Assembly: GCA_030272155.1 (NCBI GenBank)
Contig: CP126198.1
Coordinates: 5,394,001-5,458,000 of the forward strand
DNA: 64,000 nt
Origin: Tetradesmus obliquus
Taxonomy: Eukaryota; Chlorophyta; Chlorophyceae; Sphaeropleales; Scenedesmaceae
Direction of reading: 5' to 3'
In this document: piece by piece, positions 22,545-35,987 of the stretch
How the letters are laid out: every line of letters starts with the position of its first letter
Numbering within the stretch: the first letter of the stretch is position 1
Made by a program: the position numbers and the translations under genes
Notes under the pieces: model-generated
What the model saw: the letters and a program-made list of their open reading frames with translations, nothing else
Database searches by the model: none
What the model was told of the DNA's origin: nothing

Positions 22545-22882
22545 AGGTGCTTCTGCCCGATGACGTGTACCCCTCCCTGCAGGCTTTGCTGGCCGGCAAG
22601 CAGCTGACCACCCTGACAACTGTGTTGACTGGCATTGAGGCAGCTAACCCGGGCTTCATTCAGGCACTGGAGCAGACACCAGCCACTCTGGCCCTGCCCA
22701 CTGATGCGGTAAGAGAAGAGCAGCACCTTTCTATGTGCAAAGAACCACGTATTATTGGCTTTTGCTTGCTGGGGCCTTGACATATTTGTGTTTACAGCTG
22801 CGCTGGGAGGCATTGAGGGCCGTCAACCCAGGGTTTACTCTGGCCCTGGAGCAGACACCAGCCACTCTGGCCCTGCCCACCA

Positions 22883-22917
<35 letters not shown>

Positions 22918-24499
22918 GCTGCAGGCGTTTGCGGCAATGCCGGTCGGTGTGCCGCCCAAGTACTACCTGGACATCCTGCAGTTCCACCAGTGCCCTGTCA
23001 AGGCACAGGACCAGCTGCTGGTGAGCTGCAAGTCTGGCTTTGTGGTTTGCACAAAAAAAGCACATCGCCTGTTTCGAGGACAATGTTGCCCATTTGCCTG
23101 TGGCTTGGCAGCATCCTGCAGTTCCACCAGTGCCCTGTCAAGGCGCAGGATCAGCTGCTGGTGCGTTTTCAGCTTGTTTTGTGGCCTCCATACATATAGA
23201 TATTGCCTGTTACATTATGTTTGTTCCGCCAGTGCCCCGTGGAGGCACAGGACCAGCTGCTGGTGAGCTGCGCGGCTTGTGATTCTGTTTGAACTTGCTC
23301 GCATGCATGTTGATGTCCAGATGACATAGCGCTGGCTGCTGAAATTGGTTCGGCAAACATTTTGCAGCGCGGTATGTGCTGCAGCTAGCCGCCATGCAGT
23401 TGTTGTGCTGTGTGATTGGCAACAACTTTGAACCCTGCAGCATTGCTAGGCGCATGCCGCCTTGCCAATTCACCCAAACAAGGTTTTGTGTGTTTTCTCC
23501 AAGCAATGGTTTTCAAGACAACCAAGCTGACCTTCACTAACCTTACCATGTCATCTCATGTGTTATAACGTTTTTTTCCTGCAGTACGCTCGCTTCAGGA
23601 GCGCATTCAACCCCTGCCTCACAGGCCTAGGTGCCGCCCAGAACAACAACGGCCTCAAGCTGACATTTTACCAACCTCAGCCATGTCATATTGTGTGTTA
23701 TAACGTTTGTTTCCTGCAGTACGCTCGCTTCAAGAGCGCATTCAACCCCTGCCTCACAGGCCTGGGTGCCGCCCAGCATAACAACAACGGCCTCAAGCTG
23801 ACCTTCACTAACCTCAACCATGTCATACTGTGTGTTATAATTCTTTTAATCTACAGTACGCTCGCTTCAAGAGCGCTTTCAACCCCTGCCTCACCGGCCT
23901 TGGTGCCGCGCAGAACAACAATGGCCTCAAGCTGACCTCTACTAACCTTGCCCATGTCACATTATGTGTTATAACGTTATGTGCCTGCAGTACGCTCGCT
24001 TCAAGAGCGCATTCAACCCCTGCCTTACCGGCCTGGGTGCCGCCCAGAACAACAACGGCCTCAAGCTGACCTACAACTACAAGGATTATGGCAATGACCT
24101 GGTCATCCGACCCGCCATGAAGTGAGCAACAGTGGATGTTTTCGGGAATACTAAACCATAGGAAGTGACATTTTTCTTATGCACAAGAGTGCAGCTGTGA
24201 CCTGCAACAACAAAGATTACGGCAATGACCTGGTCATCCCACCCGCCATGAAGTGAGCAGCGCATGCTGTCATGCATATCAATGCAGTGCACAAACAAAC
24301 ACGGATAAACATGGGGATTGCCTCTGCAGTATTGAATTGTGCTGCTGATCACCAGTCCGCACTGCAGCAGTCAGTGACATACCCCGCAGTGTCTCCAGCC
24401 ACATCACAGGCAAACACAGTAGCCTATCCTACAAACCACCTACACACCACCGACCTGGTTGCTGGTGTGATGCAATGATGCAGTGTCAGGGAATGCTAA

Positions 24500-24548
<49 letters not shown>

Positions 24549-24854
24549 GCAGGATCACTTACAAGAGCGTGCCCAGTGTGCCAGGCACCTCAAAGATCGC
24601 CATGGCTGACATTACTACACCAGTGGTGAGAAACTGTGCTGCAGAACGCACAAAAGCACTACATAGCAGCATGATGCATGTAAGTAGATTGCCAAGGCTG
24701 ACATCACTGTACCTCTGGTGAGAAATTTATGCAGCAGCAGCATATGCCAAAGCAGCAAACAGCAGCATGATGCATTCAAGTAGATTGCCATGGCTGACAT
24801 CACAACACCTCTGGTGAGCAACCGTGCTGCAGAACACATCACAGCAGCTAGCTT

Positions 24855-24900
<46 letters not shown>

Positions 24901-25244
24901 CACAAAAAAGCAAACAGCAACATGATACAGCCGTCTTTTGAAGAATGCATGCAGCTGCATGAGCATCGCAGACACTTCAGACAGCGCATGTGACATGGCA
25001 TAACAGTACGACATGTTGCTGCGGGTGTTGCTGAAAGTCTATTTTTGTGTGTTTCTGCACTGGTGTGCAGGGTGTGAGCCACATTGTGGAGGCTGCGCAT
25101 TGCAGCATTGCAAATACAATGCACATACACTTGCTGCTCGTAGTGCCAGACATTTACTGTGCTTTGTGCTTCTGCTCTGGCGTGCAGGGTGCGAGCCACA
25201 TTGTGGAGGCGGTGCTGATCCCGCCCACTGTGCCCCTCAACTAA
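21381..25244 (+). CDS. Fasciclin (FAS1) domain protein
   Basis: Exons: 21381 (or 21445)-21535, 22027-22114, 22547-22708, 22925-23020, 23991-24121, 24553-24625 and 25188-25244, stop TAA 25242-25244. All later junctions are in phase. The product begins with a Cys-containing segment (LYGSINCEHRVRIKTININP), then the end of one FAS1-like unit (GGVIHTINNVLLPDDVY), then a complete FAS1 domain: LTTVLTGIEAANPGFIQALE, ATLALPTDAAFAAMP, DILQFHQC, NNGLKLTYNYKDYGND and SHIVEAVLIPP. FAS1 proteins are usually secreted or membrane-anchored adhesion and matrix proteins. The true start was not found, so the gene may be 5' incomplete as listed. Its first exon overlaps the proposed first exon of the minus-strand Ig-like gene. 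Confidence 0.75.
22397..22610 (+). repeat. Duplicated VLLPDDVYPSLQALLAGKQL exon start with CTG tract
   Basis: The segment for VLLP(E/D)DVYPSLQALLAGKQLT occurs after the CTG tract near 22378-22396 and again at 22547 after the long tract 22466-22543. In both cases (CTG)n runs directly into CAG of the acceptor. Only the second copy continues into the FAS1 domain. Confidence 0.85.
22973..23275 (+). repeat. Three copies of ILQFHQCPVKAQDQLL exon end plus donor
   Basis: The 3' edge of exon 22925-23020 recurs near 23112-23162 and 23227-23272, each with CTGCTGGTG at the donor position. The complete exon is the first. Confidence 0.8.
23585..24121 (+). repeat. Four copies of YARFKSAFNPCLTGLGAAQ exon start
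   Basis: Acceptor plus about 80 coding bases occurs at 23585, 23720, 23857 and 23991 (spacings 135, 137, 134). All four have an AG acceptor and nearly identical codons for AFNPCLTGLGAAQ; only the last continues to YNYKDYGNDLVIRPAMK and a GTGAGC donor. Confidence 0.9.
24501..24900 (+). repeat. CTG tract before acceptor and three copies of MADITTP exon end
   Basis: A (CTG)n tract at 24501-24546 abuts the acceptor TTGCAG of exon 24553. The exon end (IAMADITTPV with GTGAG donor) recurs near 24690-24722 and 24787-24820. A (CAG)n tract at 24858-24900 follows in the intron. Confidence 0.8.
25060..25215 (+). repeat. Duplicated final FAS1 exon start
   Basis: GTGCAGGGTG followed by codons for SHIVEA appears near 25066-25095 and again at 25182-25212. 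The first copy diverges after HIVEAAH; the second ends the gene. Confidence 0.8.
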
Positions 25245-27955
25245 AACAACGCCAAATGTGGGTCAGCCAGCACTTGAGGAGGACAGCAACTGCATGTGAG
25301 CGCTGTTTGAAGCAACAAGAGCCTGATTGGCAGCTGCCGTGGCAGCAGGGCCGGCCGTTGCTGCTGCTGCTGCTGCTGCTGCTGCTTGTAGCAGGCTCTG
25401 TAGCAGCCTGGTTGGCAGCTGCCCTGGCAGCAGGATTGGCTGCGCTCGGCTGGGCTGATGTCTCGGCTGGGCTGGAGGCTGCCCTGGCAGCAGGCTCGGC
25501 TGGGCCGACGGCAGCAGCAGCAGCAGCAGTTATTGCTGCTGCTGCTGCTGGTATCAGGCTTTGCTGGGATGACGGCAGCATGGGCGTGCAGTGTTCGCGC
25601 TGGACAGCTGGCAGGCATGCAAGCCTTGCAAGATTTGCTGCGCCTGGGTAAGGAGGAGACTCCAGGCGGCTGGCAGGAGTCCAAACGACACAAGACTGTT
25701 GCTACGTCAGAACACATGACGATGATTTGATTTTTGTTGCTTCCCGGATGAATTCGAGGTGTGTGGCAGCTACTGTGTCAGCTGTGTAGTATTGACTGAG
25801 CCAGGCCACGGTCATGATTACAGTCAGTTAAAAAAACTGCCGGCTAACCTTTGTGTGGCAGGAGACAACTTTTCGAGGGACACCAGGCCCTCTGTTGTGG
25901 AGGTGACATTTGCATTGATTAAACTTGCTGCTGCATCTAACCTGCGCTTTGTTTTACCGAGTATGCAAGCTCTGCATGCTTTTTCTGGCATGACCATGCG
26001 GCGATAGAGGTTGGATGGCATAAGTCGGGTACTGTGCAGCTGGTCGGCGTGCAGCAGCGCTGCTGTTGCCAGTGATGAATGAGGTCATTGGACCGCACCG
26101 GCTTGCTCTAATGCTGTGTGCAAGCCAGCATGTATGCTGCGTCCACACATCAGGATTGCAACAGCCTTGCCTGGGTGTTTGAACACCCTTTGATGTTAGG
26201 GTGGCGTTGCGGTGTGTCTGCTTCATGCAGATGTACCTTCAGGGCTCTTGATAGCCAACACGCATGACAACAATGCATGAATGAATCCTGAACGTTTGAG
26301 TTGGTCCGTGCAGCCCAACAGCAGCTTGTGCATTGCAATGCTTGTGCATAAGACTGCTAAGGGAGAAATGCATTGGATGCAACGGCGCTCTCACAGCTGC
26401 ACTGCTGTTGACGTTTTCTACATTGGTAGTGTGGCTCATCAGCTTATCATCTTCACAAAATGATGTTGGCTGGTAAGCAGCAAGACCTTGGGCACATGCA
26501 TCTGCATGTAAGCCTTCTGCAGGCTTATGCAACCATGGCCTATGTTGAGAAATTGCTCTATACTTACCTTTGTAGTCTGTGATTTGCAGCGCTCTGCTGT
26601 TGCTGTGCACTGCTCTGTGGTTGCAGAACCCTGAGTAACACATGCCATGCTCGGTGCTTGCCTATAGCCAGCACACTCGCAGTGAAACACTGTTGGGTGT
26701 GAGATTAAAGAAAAGGTTGTTGGGGCACGTCCTTTTCGAATTCAGTCTGGCCGCCTTTGTGTGAAAAAGTGAAAAGTATCTGGATACACCCAACCCCTAC
26801 ACACGCGTCTGCGATTACGAGCTTGAACACCCCGTGCTTTCATGGAAGCTAATCTTTATGGTGGAGATTGAGGGACTGGCTCATGTGAGTGCGGATTGTT
26901 GCCACCGCTGTGCTGCATCTGCATGTCCCTGGTTGGTGTGGCTCTGTGCTTGTTTCGGGATTGTTTGTGTTGGCACGCTTTGTTTGCATTGCCTGTCGGT
27001 TGTTTGGTGCTAGTGTTGGCTTGTGATGGCTTGCTTGTGCCTCAGTCTTCTCTTTTGGGAGGGGGTGAAGGTGTAGGCTACACACAGCGCTGACTGATAG
27101 ACTTCACTGAAGCTTTGTGATATACCACAGCCAGAGTAAGGATGGAAAGGTGTTGCAGCTTCTGTGTGTACGCCTGCTGTGATAAAAGAGTCAGCCTGAG
27201 GCACTGCGCTTCTAGGGTCAGCTGTTATAACAGTGTTATGCTGAGTCAGCGTAACAGTTACAGCTACAGGTTATGAAATGCCGTGAGTTGGCAGGTGTGA
27301 AGAAGAGAAAGGAAGTATGTTGCAACGCTGTCAAGCGTGTGCAGACGATGTGGCCGTCGAATGTCACAAGGTAACAAATCCAGTGCTACACCTTGTTGAT
27401 CGCTGGACATTCCCCCCATTCCTGGAACTCTGCTGATTTTGTGCAATGCGTGCATGTCACGTTTGTCCGGTGTTGGCAATCTTCCGGCTGCTAGTAGGAC
27501 TGCTGCCACTGCAGTGAGCCATGTGTTTTGCTTTTGCAGCATGGAGGCTTGCAGAAGGAAAGGCCTGTGCACAGCCTGAGTGTGTTTGTGTGGCTGCCAC
27601 ATTTGAATGCATGTTACAGCAATGGTAACTTGCGTTTGAAGAAGCGTGTGAAATGCCATTTGATCCTGTTCCTGCCACTGCACGTACTAATGGCCTGTTG
27701 AGCGTGCAGCGTGCATAGCTTCTCTAATACAATGATAACTGCCGGATGACATGCAACGTAAACCACATTAAATGGCCTTGCCTGCTGAGACTGGCTGGTA
27801 CGTGTACGTGTACACGTCATGCTCCAAGCATGTGCTCCGGGCGCACAAGGATGATCAAGTCGTTACAGTACTTCGTGTGAAATAGCAATACCCAGGGCTA
27901 TGCACAAACGTAACAACGCAGTGACATAAATAACAGTACACTAACTCACAAACAA
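25245..27955. other. Intergenic region between convergent genes
   Basis: It separates the 3' ends of the FAS1 gene (plus) and the dynein gene (minus). Bases 25360-25560 hold repeats of a CTGGCAGCAGG-GGCTGGGC type. One plus frame, 25759-26007, is mildly protein-like (NLRFVLPSMQALHAFSG) but has no supporting context. A minus-strand TGTAA at 27867-27863, about 90 bases past the dynein stop, fits the usual chlorophyte polyadenylation signal. Confidence 0.45.
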
Positions 27956-29341
27956 TCAATCGTCCAGCGAGCACAGCACTGCCACGCCCTGCAGAAGCCA
28001 GAACTGCTGCGTGCTGCCAGCAGGTATCGGCAGGCTCATATGCAGCAGGAAATTCGTGCTGTGCCCTGTAGTGCTCAGCCCGCCTGCGCTGGCACGCCCA
28101 GGCGTCTTATACACCGGGAACTCGCAGTGCGGACCTGCCTGCATTAGCTTGCGCGCCTGCGCTGCTGCTGCTGCTGCTGCTGCTGCTGTGCTGCCAGTAC
28201 TGCGCTGCGCATGTCTGCTGCCTGCTGCTGCTGCTGTTGTTGAGGAAGCTGGCAGCTCATTGTCTGCTGTGTCATATGGGATGAGGTGAAGCACTGGCAG
28301 CTGGCTGCACATCTCCCCTGGCGCTGGCTCAGCCAGGCAGTTGGCTGCCTTATCCCACCTGGTGGTGCAGCAACAAAGGAGGTATGAGGTGGTGAATATT
28401 TCAAGTGTGAGAATTGCACAGGTAGCAATGAGGCTGCACATCTCCCCTGGGGCCGGCTCAGCCAGGCAGTTGGCTGCCTTGTCCCACCTGGGTGTGAGCA
28501 AACAAAGAAGAAAGGCGGTAGTATGAGTTGCACAGGCAGCATTGAGGCACTGCAGCTTTGTCTATATGCAGCCTTGTCCCACCTGGGCGTACAGAAACAA
28601 TGAACAGAAAAGTCAGCATAAATTGCCGGTTGCACATCTTCCCTGGGGCCGGCTCAGCCAGGCAGTTGGCTGCCTTGTCCCACCTGGCAGAATGCGAACA
28701 AGCAAAGAAGAGATGGAGCAAGTGTGAGGGTTGCACAGGCAGGCGTGGCAGGACTGGAATCGCGGCAGCTGTGCCCATCATGGTCAAGTTTTTTTGTGTG
28801 CACCGGCGTGATCATAATTGTAAGCCACAGGTGCACAGCACTTCAGAGCGCTGCTGCGGTACCTGCCCTTGCGTATATGTCCAAGCACCCTGACGATTGC
28901 TGAATCGGTGGTTTGTACCGCTATCCTGCTTGCAAGCATCCAAACATCATCCGTCTGCCATCATGTGCTCACCTAGCCGCCTCCAAATACAGCCCATGCA
29001 CATACACGCCGACCTCAGGTGCTGCAGTGATGTCTGCTGGCCCCGCTGCACCACTCAGCGCTGCAAAGCCAAAGGCCAGCCGGTCAATGGGTGTGCCGCT
29101 GCTGCGCGCATGTGCCTGCAGCACGCCTGTCAGGAAACCCTGGGGGAAGAAGAAACCTGCAATTTGTAGCAGCAGCAGCAGCAGCAGCAGCAGCAACGGC
29201 AGCAGCAGCAGCAGCAGCAGCAGCGGCAGCAGCAGCAGCAGCAGCAGCGGCAGCAGCAGCAGCAGCAGCATTTGAAAACAGAGGCAGCGCACTGCAGCAC
29301 GCCTGTGAGGAATCCCTGGGAGAAGAAGAAACCTGCGATTC

Positions 29342-29376
<35 letters not shown>

Positions 29377-30141
29377 GGCATTCTTTTTGCAAACCACACC
29401 ACCCCGCGCATCATACAACATTCATATTTTGTCTCACAAAACAACATCCCGCTTGCTTGCATGCCCCCACATGTCCTCACTCTAGAAGCTTGCAGGTTGT
29501 CCTGTGGTCAGCCACCGCCTAAGGCATCCCAGTTCCATACATAAAAGCTTCCCTGTACCCTTTTCGTCTGCAAAACCACCACCCACCCACATATGATACA
29601 GTGAACATTGTTTTGTATGCCCACTTGCTTGCATGCCCCTGCATGTGCTGTCTCTGCGCATAAGCACACACACCCGCACCTGGCAGCCAAAGGCTGGCAG
29701 GCTGTCCTGTGGTCAGCCACTGCCCCAAGTGAAGGCTGTCGTGTTATTTCCTTTGCCAAACCACACCACCCCCGCACAATATACTACATTGATTCATCAT
29801 GATCCAACACAGCATCGCTTGCTTGAATGCCCTTACATGTCTTCTCTTTGCACAAGAATAGCGCACCTGGCAGCCAGAAGCTGGCAGGTTGTCCTGTTGT
29901 CAGCCACTGCCTCAGGCACACCACCCGCCGTGCTAGGTCAGCCAGCCAGCTGGCAAGAGGCTTGGAGCTTGGGTAGGCTGCTGCCAGCCACGCGGGAGGC
30001 ACCTGGTGGTTTGCGAGTGCATTCAGGCTGGCCTCTGCCTCTGCACTCAGCACCTGCAGCCCTGCAGTGACCGCCTGCAGCTCCTGCAGGCTGCCACGCA
30101 CCACTGCCAGCAGCTGGTTGTACCTGCAGCAGCAATTGATT

Positions 30142-30199
<58 letters not shown>

Positions 30200-30294
30200 T
30201 GATCAGTCGCAGCGCAGCACTGACGGCCTGCTGCTCCTGCAGACTGCCACGCACCACCGCCAGCAGCTGGTTATACCTACAGCAGCAGTTGATT

Positions 30295-30367
<73 letters not shown>

Positions 30368-33022
30368 TCAGTCGCAGCCCAGCAGTGACCGCCTGCAGCT
30401 CCTGCAGGCTGCCACGCACCACTGCCAGCAGCTGGTTGTACCTGCAGCAGCAATTGATTGCAGCAGCAGCAGCAGTTTGATTGCAACAGTCGACTTTAGA
30501 CCAATTGTGCATATGCAAAAGGCATCCTACAATGCCCCGACAGAGGTGCAGCTGCAGCGAACATGCTTCACCTGAGCAGTGGTGCCGCTGTCACCAGGCA
30601 AAAGGTAATACAGATCACACACATTGCATGGAGAAATTATGCGCCATCACATTGTCTCTGAATTTTGCTAGATCAGGCGATCATGCCTACCTGTCCATCT
30701 CCTGCAGCACCACCATGCCCAGAGGTCCCCCCTGCCCCATCAGGCAATATAATGAATCATGCGGCACATCCATTACATGATAGGGACAACCATAAAATGC
30801 ATAGCTCACCTGTCCATCTCCTGGAGCAGCACCATGCCCTGAGCACACCAAGCATATGACTCCCAGCAGGCAGCATAACAATCACAAAACCCAATCCTCC
30901 TCAGAACAAGCCATGAACGCATCGCTCACCTGTCCATCTCCTGCAGCAGCACCATGCCCAGCAAGTTCACCCTGCCATCCGGCAGTGCAGCAAATGGATC
31001 ATGCGGTCAGCACATGGAACAAGCACCCTCAGCTGAACCCATATTAGCTCACCTGTCCATCTCCTGCAGCAGCACCATGCCCTGAGCACACTAAGCATAT
31101 GACTCCCAGCAGGCAGCATAACAATCACACATCCAAAACATGCTCAGAACAAGCCATCAATGCATTGCCTACCTGTCCATCTCCTGCAGCAGCACCATGC
31201 CCAGGGGGTTCACCCTGCCCCCAGCAGGGAAACCACAGATCACATTGCAAATCCAGCACATAGGTCAAACCCCCTTAACTACACCCATTTTTGCCTACCT
31301 GTCCATCTCCTGAAGCACCATGCCCAGGGGGTTCACCCTGCCACCCGGCAGCGCAGACAACAGATCTTGCAGTCAACACACGGAACGATCAACATCAGCC
31401 TAACCCATAATAGCCCACCTGTCCATCTCCTGCAGCAGTACCACCCCCAAAGAGTTCACCCTGCCTCCCGGCAGGGACACTACCAACCACATTGCACATC
31501 CAACACATACCAAGCCACGTCAACCTAAACCCTTTTTTGCCTACCTGTCCATCTCCTGCAGCAGCACCATCCCCAGCGAGTTCACCCGGCCTCCCGGCAG
31601 CGCAGCAAACGGATCATGCAGCACCGACGAATCCTCCCGCCGCAGCGGCCCAGGCAGCTGCTCCAGCATCTCTGCAATACGCTGCGCCAGCACTGCCTCA
31701 GCAGAAGCAGCACCACCCGGCACTGCTGCTGCTGCTGCTGGCGCTGCTGCTGCACTTTTTGAGGCCATTGCACTTATCGGCCGCCGCGGCGACAGGCCCG
31801 CCGCAGCACTGCTGCTGCTGCTGCTGCTGCCGTCCCCGACTGACTCTGCTGTGATGCGAGGCTGCATTGCAAGCACATCATCCATGAAGCGCCGCGCCTC
31901 TTTCCTGCTGCATGCGATGCTGGCATTCGGGTGCAGCCCAAAGAGCCGCGGGTCGTCGTCTGTCAGCGGCAGGGCACGGATTTGGGACAGGCAGCTGGCC
32001 ACGTCATCGCCTGATGGACTGACAAGCAGCAAATCACCTGCAGCAGCACCAGCGGCAACAGCAGCAGCAGTAGCAGCAGCAGCGGGTCATCATCTGTCAG
32101 CGGCAGGGCACAAATCTGGGACAAGCAGCTGGCCACGTCATCACCTGATGGGCAGACACGTAGTAAGTCACCTGCAGCAGCAACAGCAGCAGCAGCAGCA
32201 GCAGCCAGTCATCGTCTGTCAGCGGCAGGGCTTGAATCTGCGACAGGCAGCAGGCTACGTTATCGCCTGATGGGCTGACGAGCAGCAAACCACCTGCAGC
32301 AGCAGCAGCAGCAGCAGCGGGTCATCATCTGTCAGCGGCAGGGCTTGAATCTGCGACAGGCAGCAGGCTACGTTATCGCCTGATGGGCTGACGAGCAGCA
32401 AACCACCTGCAGCAGCAGCAGCAGCAGCAGCAGCAGCGGGTCATCATCTGTCAGCGGCAGGGCACGAACATGGGACAGACAGCTGGCCACGTCATCGCCT
32501 GATGGGCTGACAAGCAGTAAATCGCCTGCAGCAGCATCAGCAGCAGCAGCAGCAGCAGCAGCCAAATGCCTTGCGAGATGGTGGTGTGGGATGGTGGCAT
32601 CCTATGCGTTGCAGCACAACTGTGCACGCCTGCTCTGTCGCACCCCCGCCTTCATTCATCACAAGCAAAGCGATGCATACCAGGAAGCAATGTTTCCATA
32701 TGTCAGTGCTCACCCTTGCTTGTCAGCTTGTGCTGCTCCCCGAGAACTGAAGGCTGCAGGTGCTGCTGCACAAACAGGCCCAGCAATGCCAAATCACTGC
32801 TGTCCCTGTAGCATCCTACATATTGCCTGACAACAAACCAGGCATTGCACTGACCCTTGCTTGTCAGCTTGTGCTGCTCGCCCAGCACTGACGGCTGCAG
32901 GTGCTGCTGCATTACCAGGCCCAGCACTTTCAGATCGTTGCTGTCCATCATACGGCCGCCATAGTTGATCTGGCCCACGATGTAACGCAATGCGTTCCAT
33001 GCTGATCCACCCATCGGCCCAA

Positions 33023-33055
<33 letters not shown>

Positions 33056-34534
33056 CAGGTGTGGCTTCCAGGTCGTTGCTGAGGTCCTGAACAATGCCTT
33101 GGATGTTTTGCAGCGCGCAGCTGAGGTCCGCGTGGGAGAACTCGTACGGGACGTTCCAGCCGAGCGCACCAAACTTGCGCCGCTCCTGCAGGCAGCAAGA
33201 TTTAAGAGGGTGCACCAGCATGGCGGTTTGTTGAGTCAGCAGTTTCGTAGCTGTTCTGCATAGTGCATCTGCTGCTGATCACCTTCGACAGACATGCACA
33301 TGGCATAGCAGCATAGCAGTGCATGCTGGCAACCCTACAGACGGCAGGTTTTGTTTACTTTGGGGCTTCCTTCCAGCCAGCCAGTGGCCACAAAGCATGG
33401 TTAGAACAAAGCCACAAAGACGAGAGTGGGGCAACACACAACTCAATGGCCCCTAACGCACCTGCAGCAGGCCGTGCAGCAGCGCCGTCACAAACACCAG
33501 CCGCTGCCACTGCTGCCCGCGCCCGCAGCTGTTGCAGGACGCCAGGCAGCCCGCAGGCAGGCTGGCATAGCTGCGCAGCAGTGTGGGCTTGAGCCCGCGT
33601 GGCGGCTCCAGTGCAACTCTCACACCTGTAAGCACAGCAGGACACGACAGTATACAACATGACATGTTACACAAAAACACCAGTTGCTCTCTTTGAGGCT
33701 GGCGTAGCTGCGCAGCAGCGTGGGCTTCAGGCCCCGGCGAGGCTCCAGGGCGACCCTCACACCTGTGCACAGCAGGGTATGACAGTTTGTGCATGACGCT
33801 TTATGTACTATAGGTGGGGTTAACCCGCGCCAGCATCAGTGCTGCAAAGCTCTGGTGCCCAGAACAGCACTGCAACAGCTGCACATGGCCAACTCATCAC
33901 CCCGCCACCACCACCCCACCTTTCTGCAGCACGGCGGCTGAAAAGTAGTCCACTGGTGCCGAGGTGAGCCACAGCCTGAAGCTGGGGTGCAGCTGCATCA
34001 GCTATTGAAGTATAGTCATCAGCTAAGCGCTGCGACAAGTGTACATAAGCCCTCGAACCCCTTCCCTAACCCACCTTTCTGCAGCACAGCAGCAGGGAAG
34101 TAGTCCACTGGTGCCGAAGTAAGCCACAGCCTGAAGCTGGGGTGCAGCTGCTGCTCGGTGTCAGGGGAGCGTCCCGCCTCCTCCAGGCGCTCCACCAGCT
34201 GGGCCAGCTGCGGCATCCATGACTTGGCCAGGTGGCAGTTCTGCGGGCAGACAAGGCCACAAGACATGATTTGTTATGGAGGTTGGTATGATTTGTTTCG
34301 AAGGTGGGGAGCGGCCCGCCTCCTCCAGGCGCTCCACCAGCTGGGTCAGCTGCGGCATCCACGCCTTGGCCAGGTGGCAGTTCTGCACGCAGCAAGGCCA
34401 CATGACATCATGATGGTTGTTGTTATTTTATACTACGAAGGTGCAGAGGTGCTGTTGAATCAACAGGCCATGCTAGCTGGCACGGCTGCGGCATCCATGA
34501 CTTGGCCAGGTGGCAGTTCCGCATACAGGCAGGG

Positions 34535-34582
<48 letters not shown>

Positions 34583-34586
34583 CATG

Positions 34587-34638
<52 letters not shown>

Positions 34639-35550
34639 CATGCAAACAGGCGGTCGGGCAGGCAGACAGGCAGGCAGTTCGGGCCCTGCCCCTAACCCAG
34701 TCTGACCACACTTGCCACAATGAAAAGCGCACCACAACAGCACTCCAAAATCCAGCAAACACATGTGCTTCTCAGCCATCAAATCGGGCAATGCCGCAGG
34801 CAGATTACCCACAAAAGCAAACATAAAGCACATCAAGTTGCCAGGATTGAGATACCTGCTTATTCTTCTGTGTTTGAAGGTTCTGGCCGTATCTGGCCCT
34901 GGCTTGTGGGATTGCCCCGTCTGGTCAGGAATCACCTGAGGTGGTTTGGGAGTGGCTGCCTTTCTAGGTACCGTCTCTTGCTAGCAAAACGTGTAATTGA
35001 TTGATTGATTGATTGATTGATTGAAGTTGCCAGGGCTGCAGCACGAACCTGTAGGCACACCCAGTCCCCGCTCTTCATGGCCATCGTCACCAGCACCTCA
35101 GCCACCACAGCACACACCCAGACAAGGCACAGCATAATCAAGCTTGAAGGTGCGGACCCAACCCTAACCAAATGTATTGAACCTGTTCAACCTAATCAAA
35201 CCCACGCGCACCTGCAGGCACACCCAGTCCCCGCTCTTCATGGCCATCGTCACCAGCGCCTCAGCCACCGGGCCCTGCCCCTGGCCTAAACTGACCACAC
35301 TCAGGCCCCGGCCCACCGCCCGGCCCTGCTCAGCCGCCGCAAACCGCGACAGCTCAGCGATCGCATCAGCCCCTTGAGCCAGCAAGAAGATGATTGGTGT
35401 GTAGGGGCTGCTGTCAAGGTAGATTTCGGAGAGGGAGGTGATGGGGGTGTCGGCAAAGGAGGGCCCAAGGTGTGCGGTGACGTGGCGGCGCAGTGCTGGC
35501 AGCAGCAGCTCCTCACGGCAGACCTGGCGGCAGCAGCAGCAGCAGCAGTG

Positions 35551-35581
<31 letters not shown>

Positions 35582-35955
35582 CAGCAGCAGTGGTGTGGCG
35601 GCAGCGGAAGCAGCAGGCGCAGATGCAGTCAGGTGGGAAAGCTGTGCAGATGCAATGCTCAGTGTGCGCTTGACCGTTGCGTAACGCAGCACACGTGTGT
35701 AGTGCACATGTGCTGAAGACGAAGCAGCAACTGCACCCTGCAGGTGCTGTTGGTCACAGCATTGTTGCGCTTGCAGACCACCAAGCGACAATGGAAAACA
35801 AATCACGCAGCAGAATGGCGGGCAGCTTATGTGCAGCAGTCTCACAAGTGGCCCACCTTGATGAGCAGCAGCTTCTGGAAAGGTGTCAGCTTGTTCTGCT
35901 GGCCCCTCCAGCTGCGCTGATGCACAAACTTTGCACCTGCTTGTTGCTGCTGCTG

Positions 35956-35987
<32 letters not shown>

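Larger units (their letters stand above)
27956..35330 (-). other. Dynein C-terminal domain exons
   Basis: Blocks: [164 protein letters not shown], then [20 protein letters not shown] and the terminal [13 protein letters not shown] with TGA at 27958-27956. The exon near 31990-31550 carries Ser- and Ala-rich inserts. Confidence 0.87.

Noticed and set aside
23585..24121. Four FAS1 copies as four tandem FAS1 domains
   Set aside because: Only about 27 codons are repeated, with no donor on the first three, so they are exon fragments and not domains.
25759..26007. Possible small plus-strand gene
   Set aside because: Mildly protein-like but isolated, with no domain, no splice chain and no conserved motif I can name.
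29160..30480. Poly-Ala, poly-Cys and poly-Leu frames
   Set aside because: All are shadows of (CAG)n/(CTG)n tracts between copied dynein exons.
30691..31600. CRISPR-like array (regular repeat and spacer pattern)
   Set aside because: Repeats are coding exon edges with donors and the spacers are themselves repeated intron sequence; the host is eukaryotic.
34158..34935. Frames rich in AGRQ or LPAC repeats
   Set aside because: They come from the (GCAG)n microsatellite and are open in every frame.
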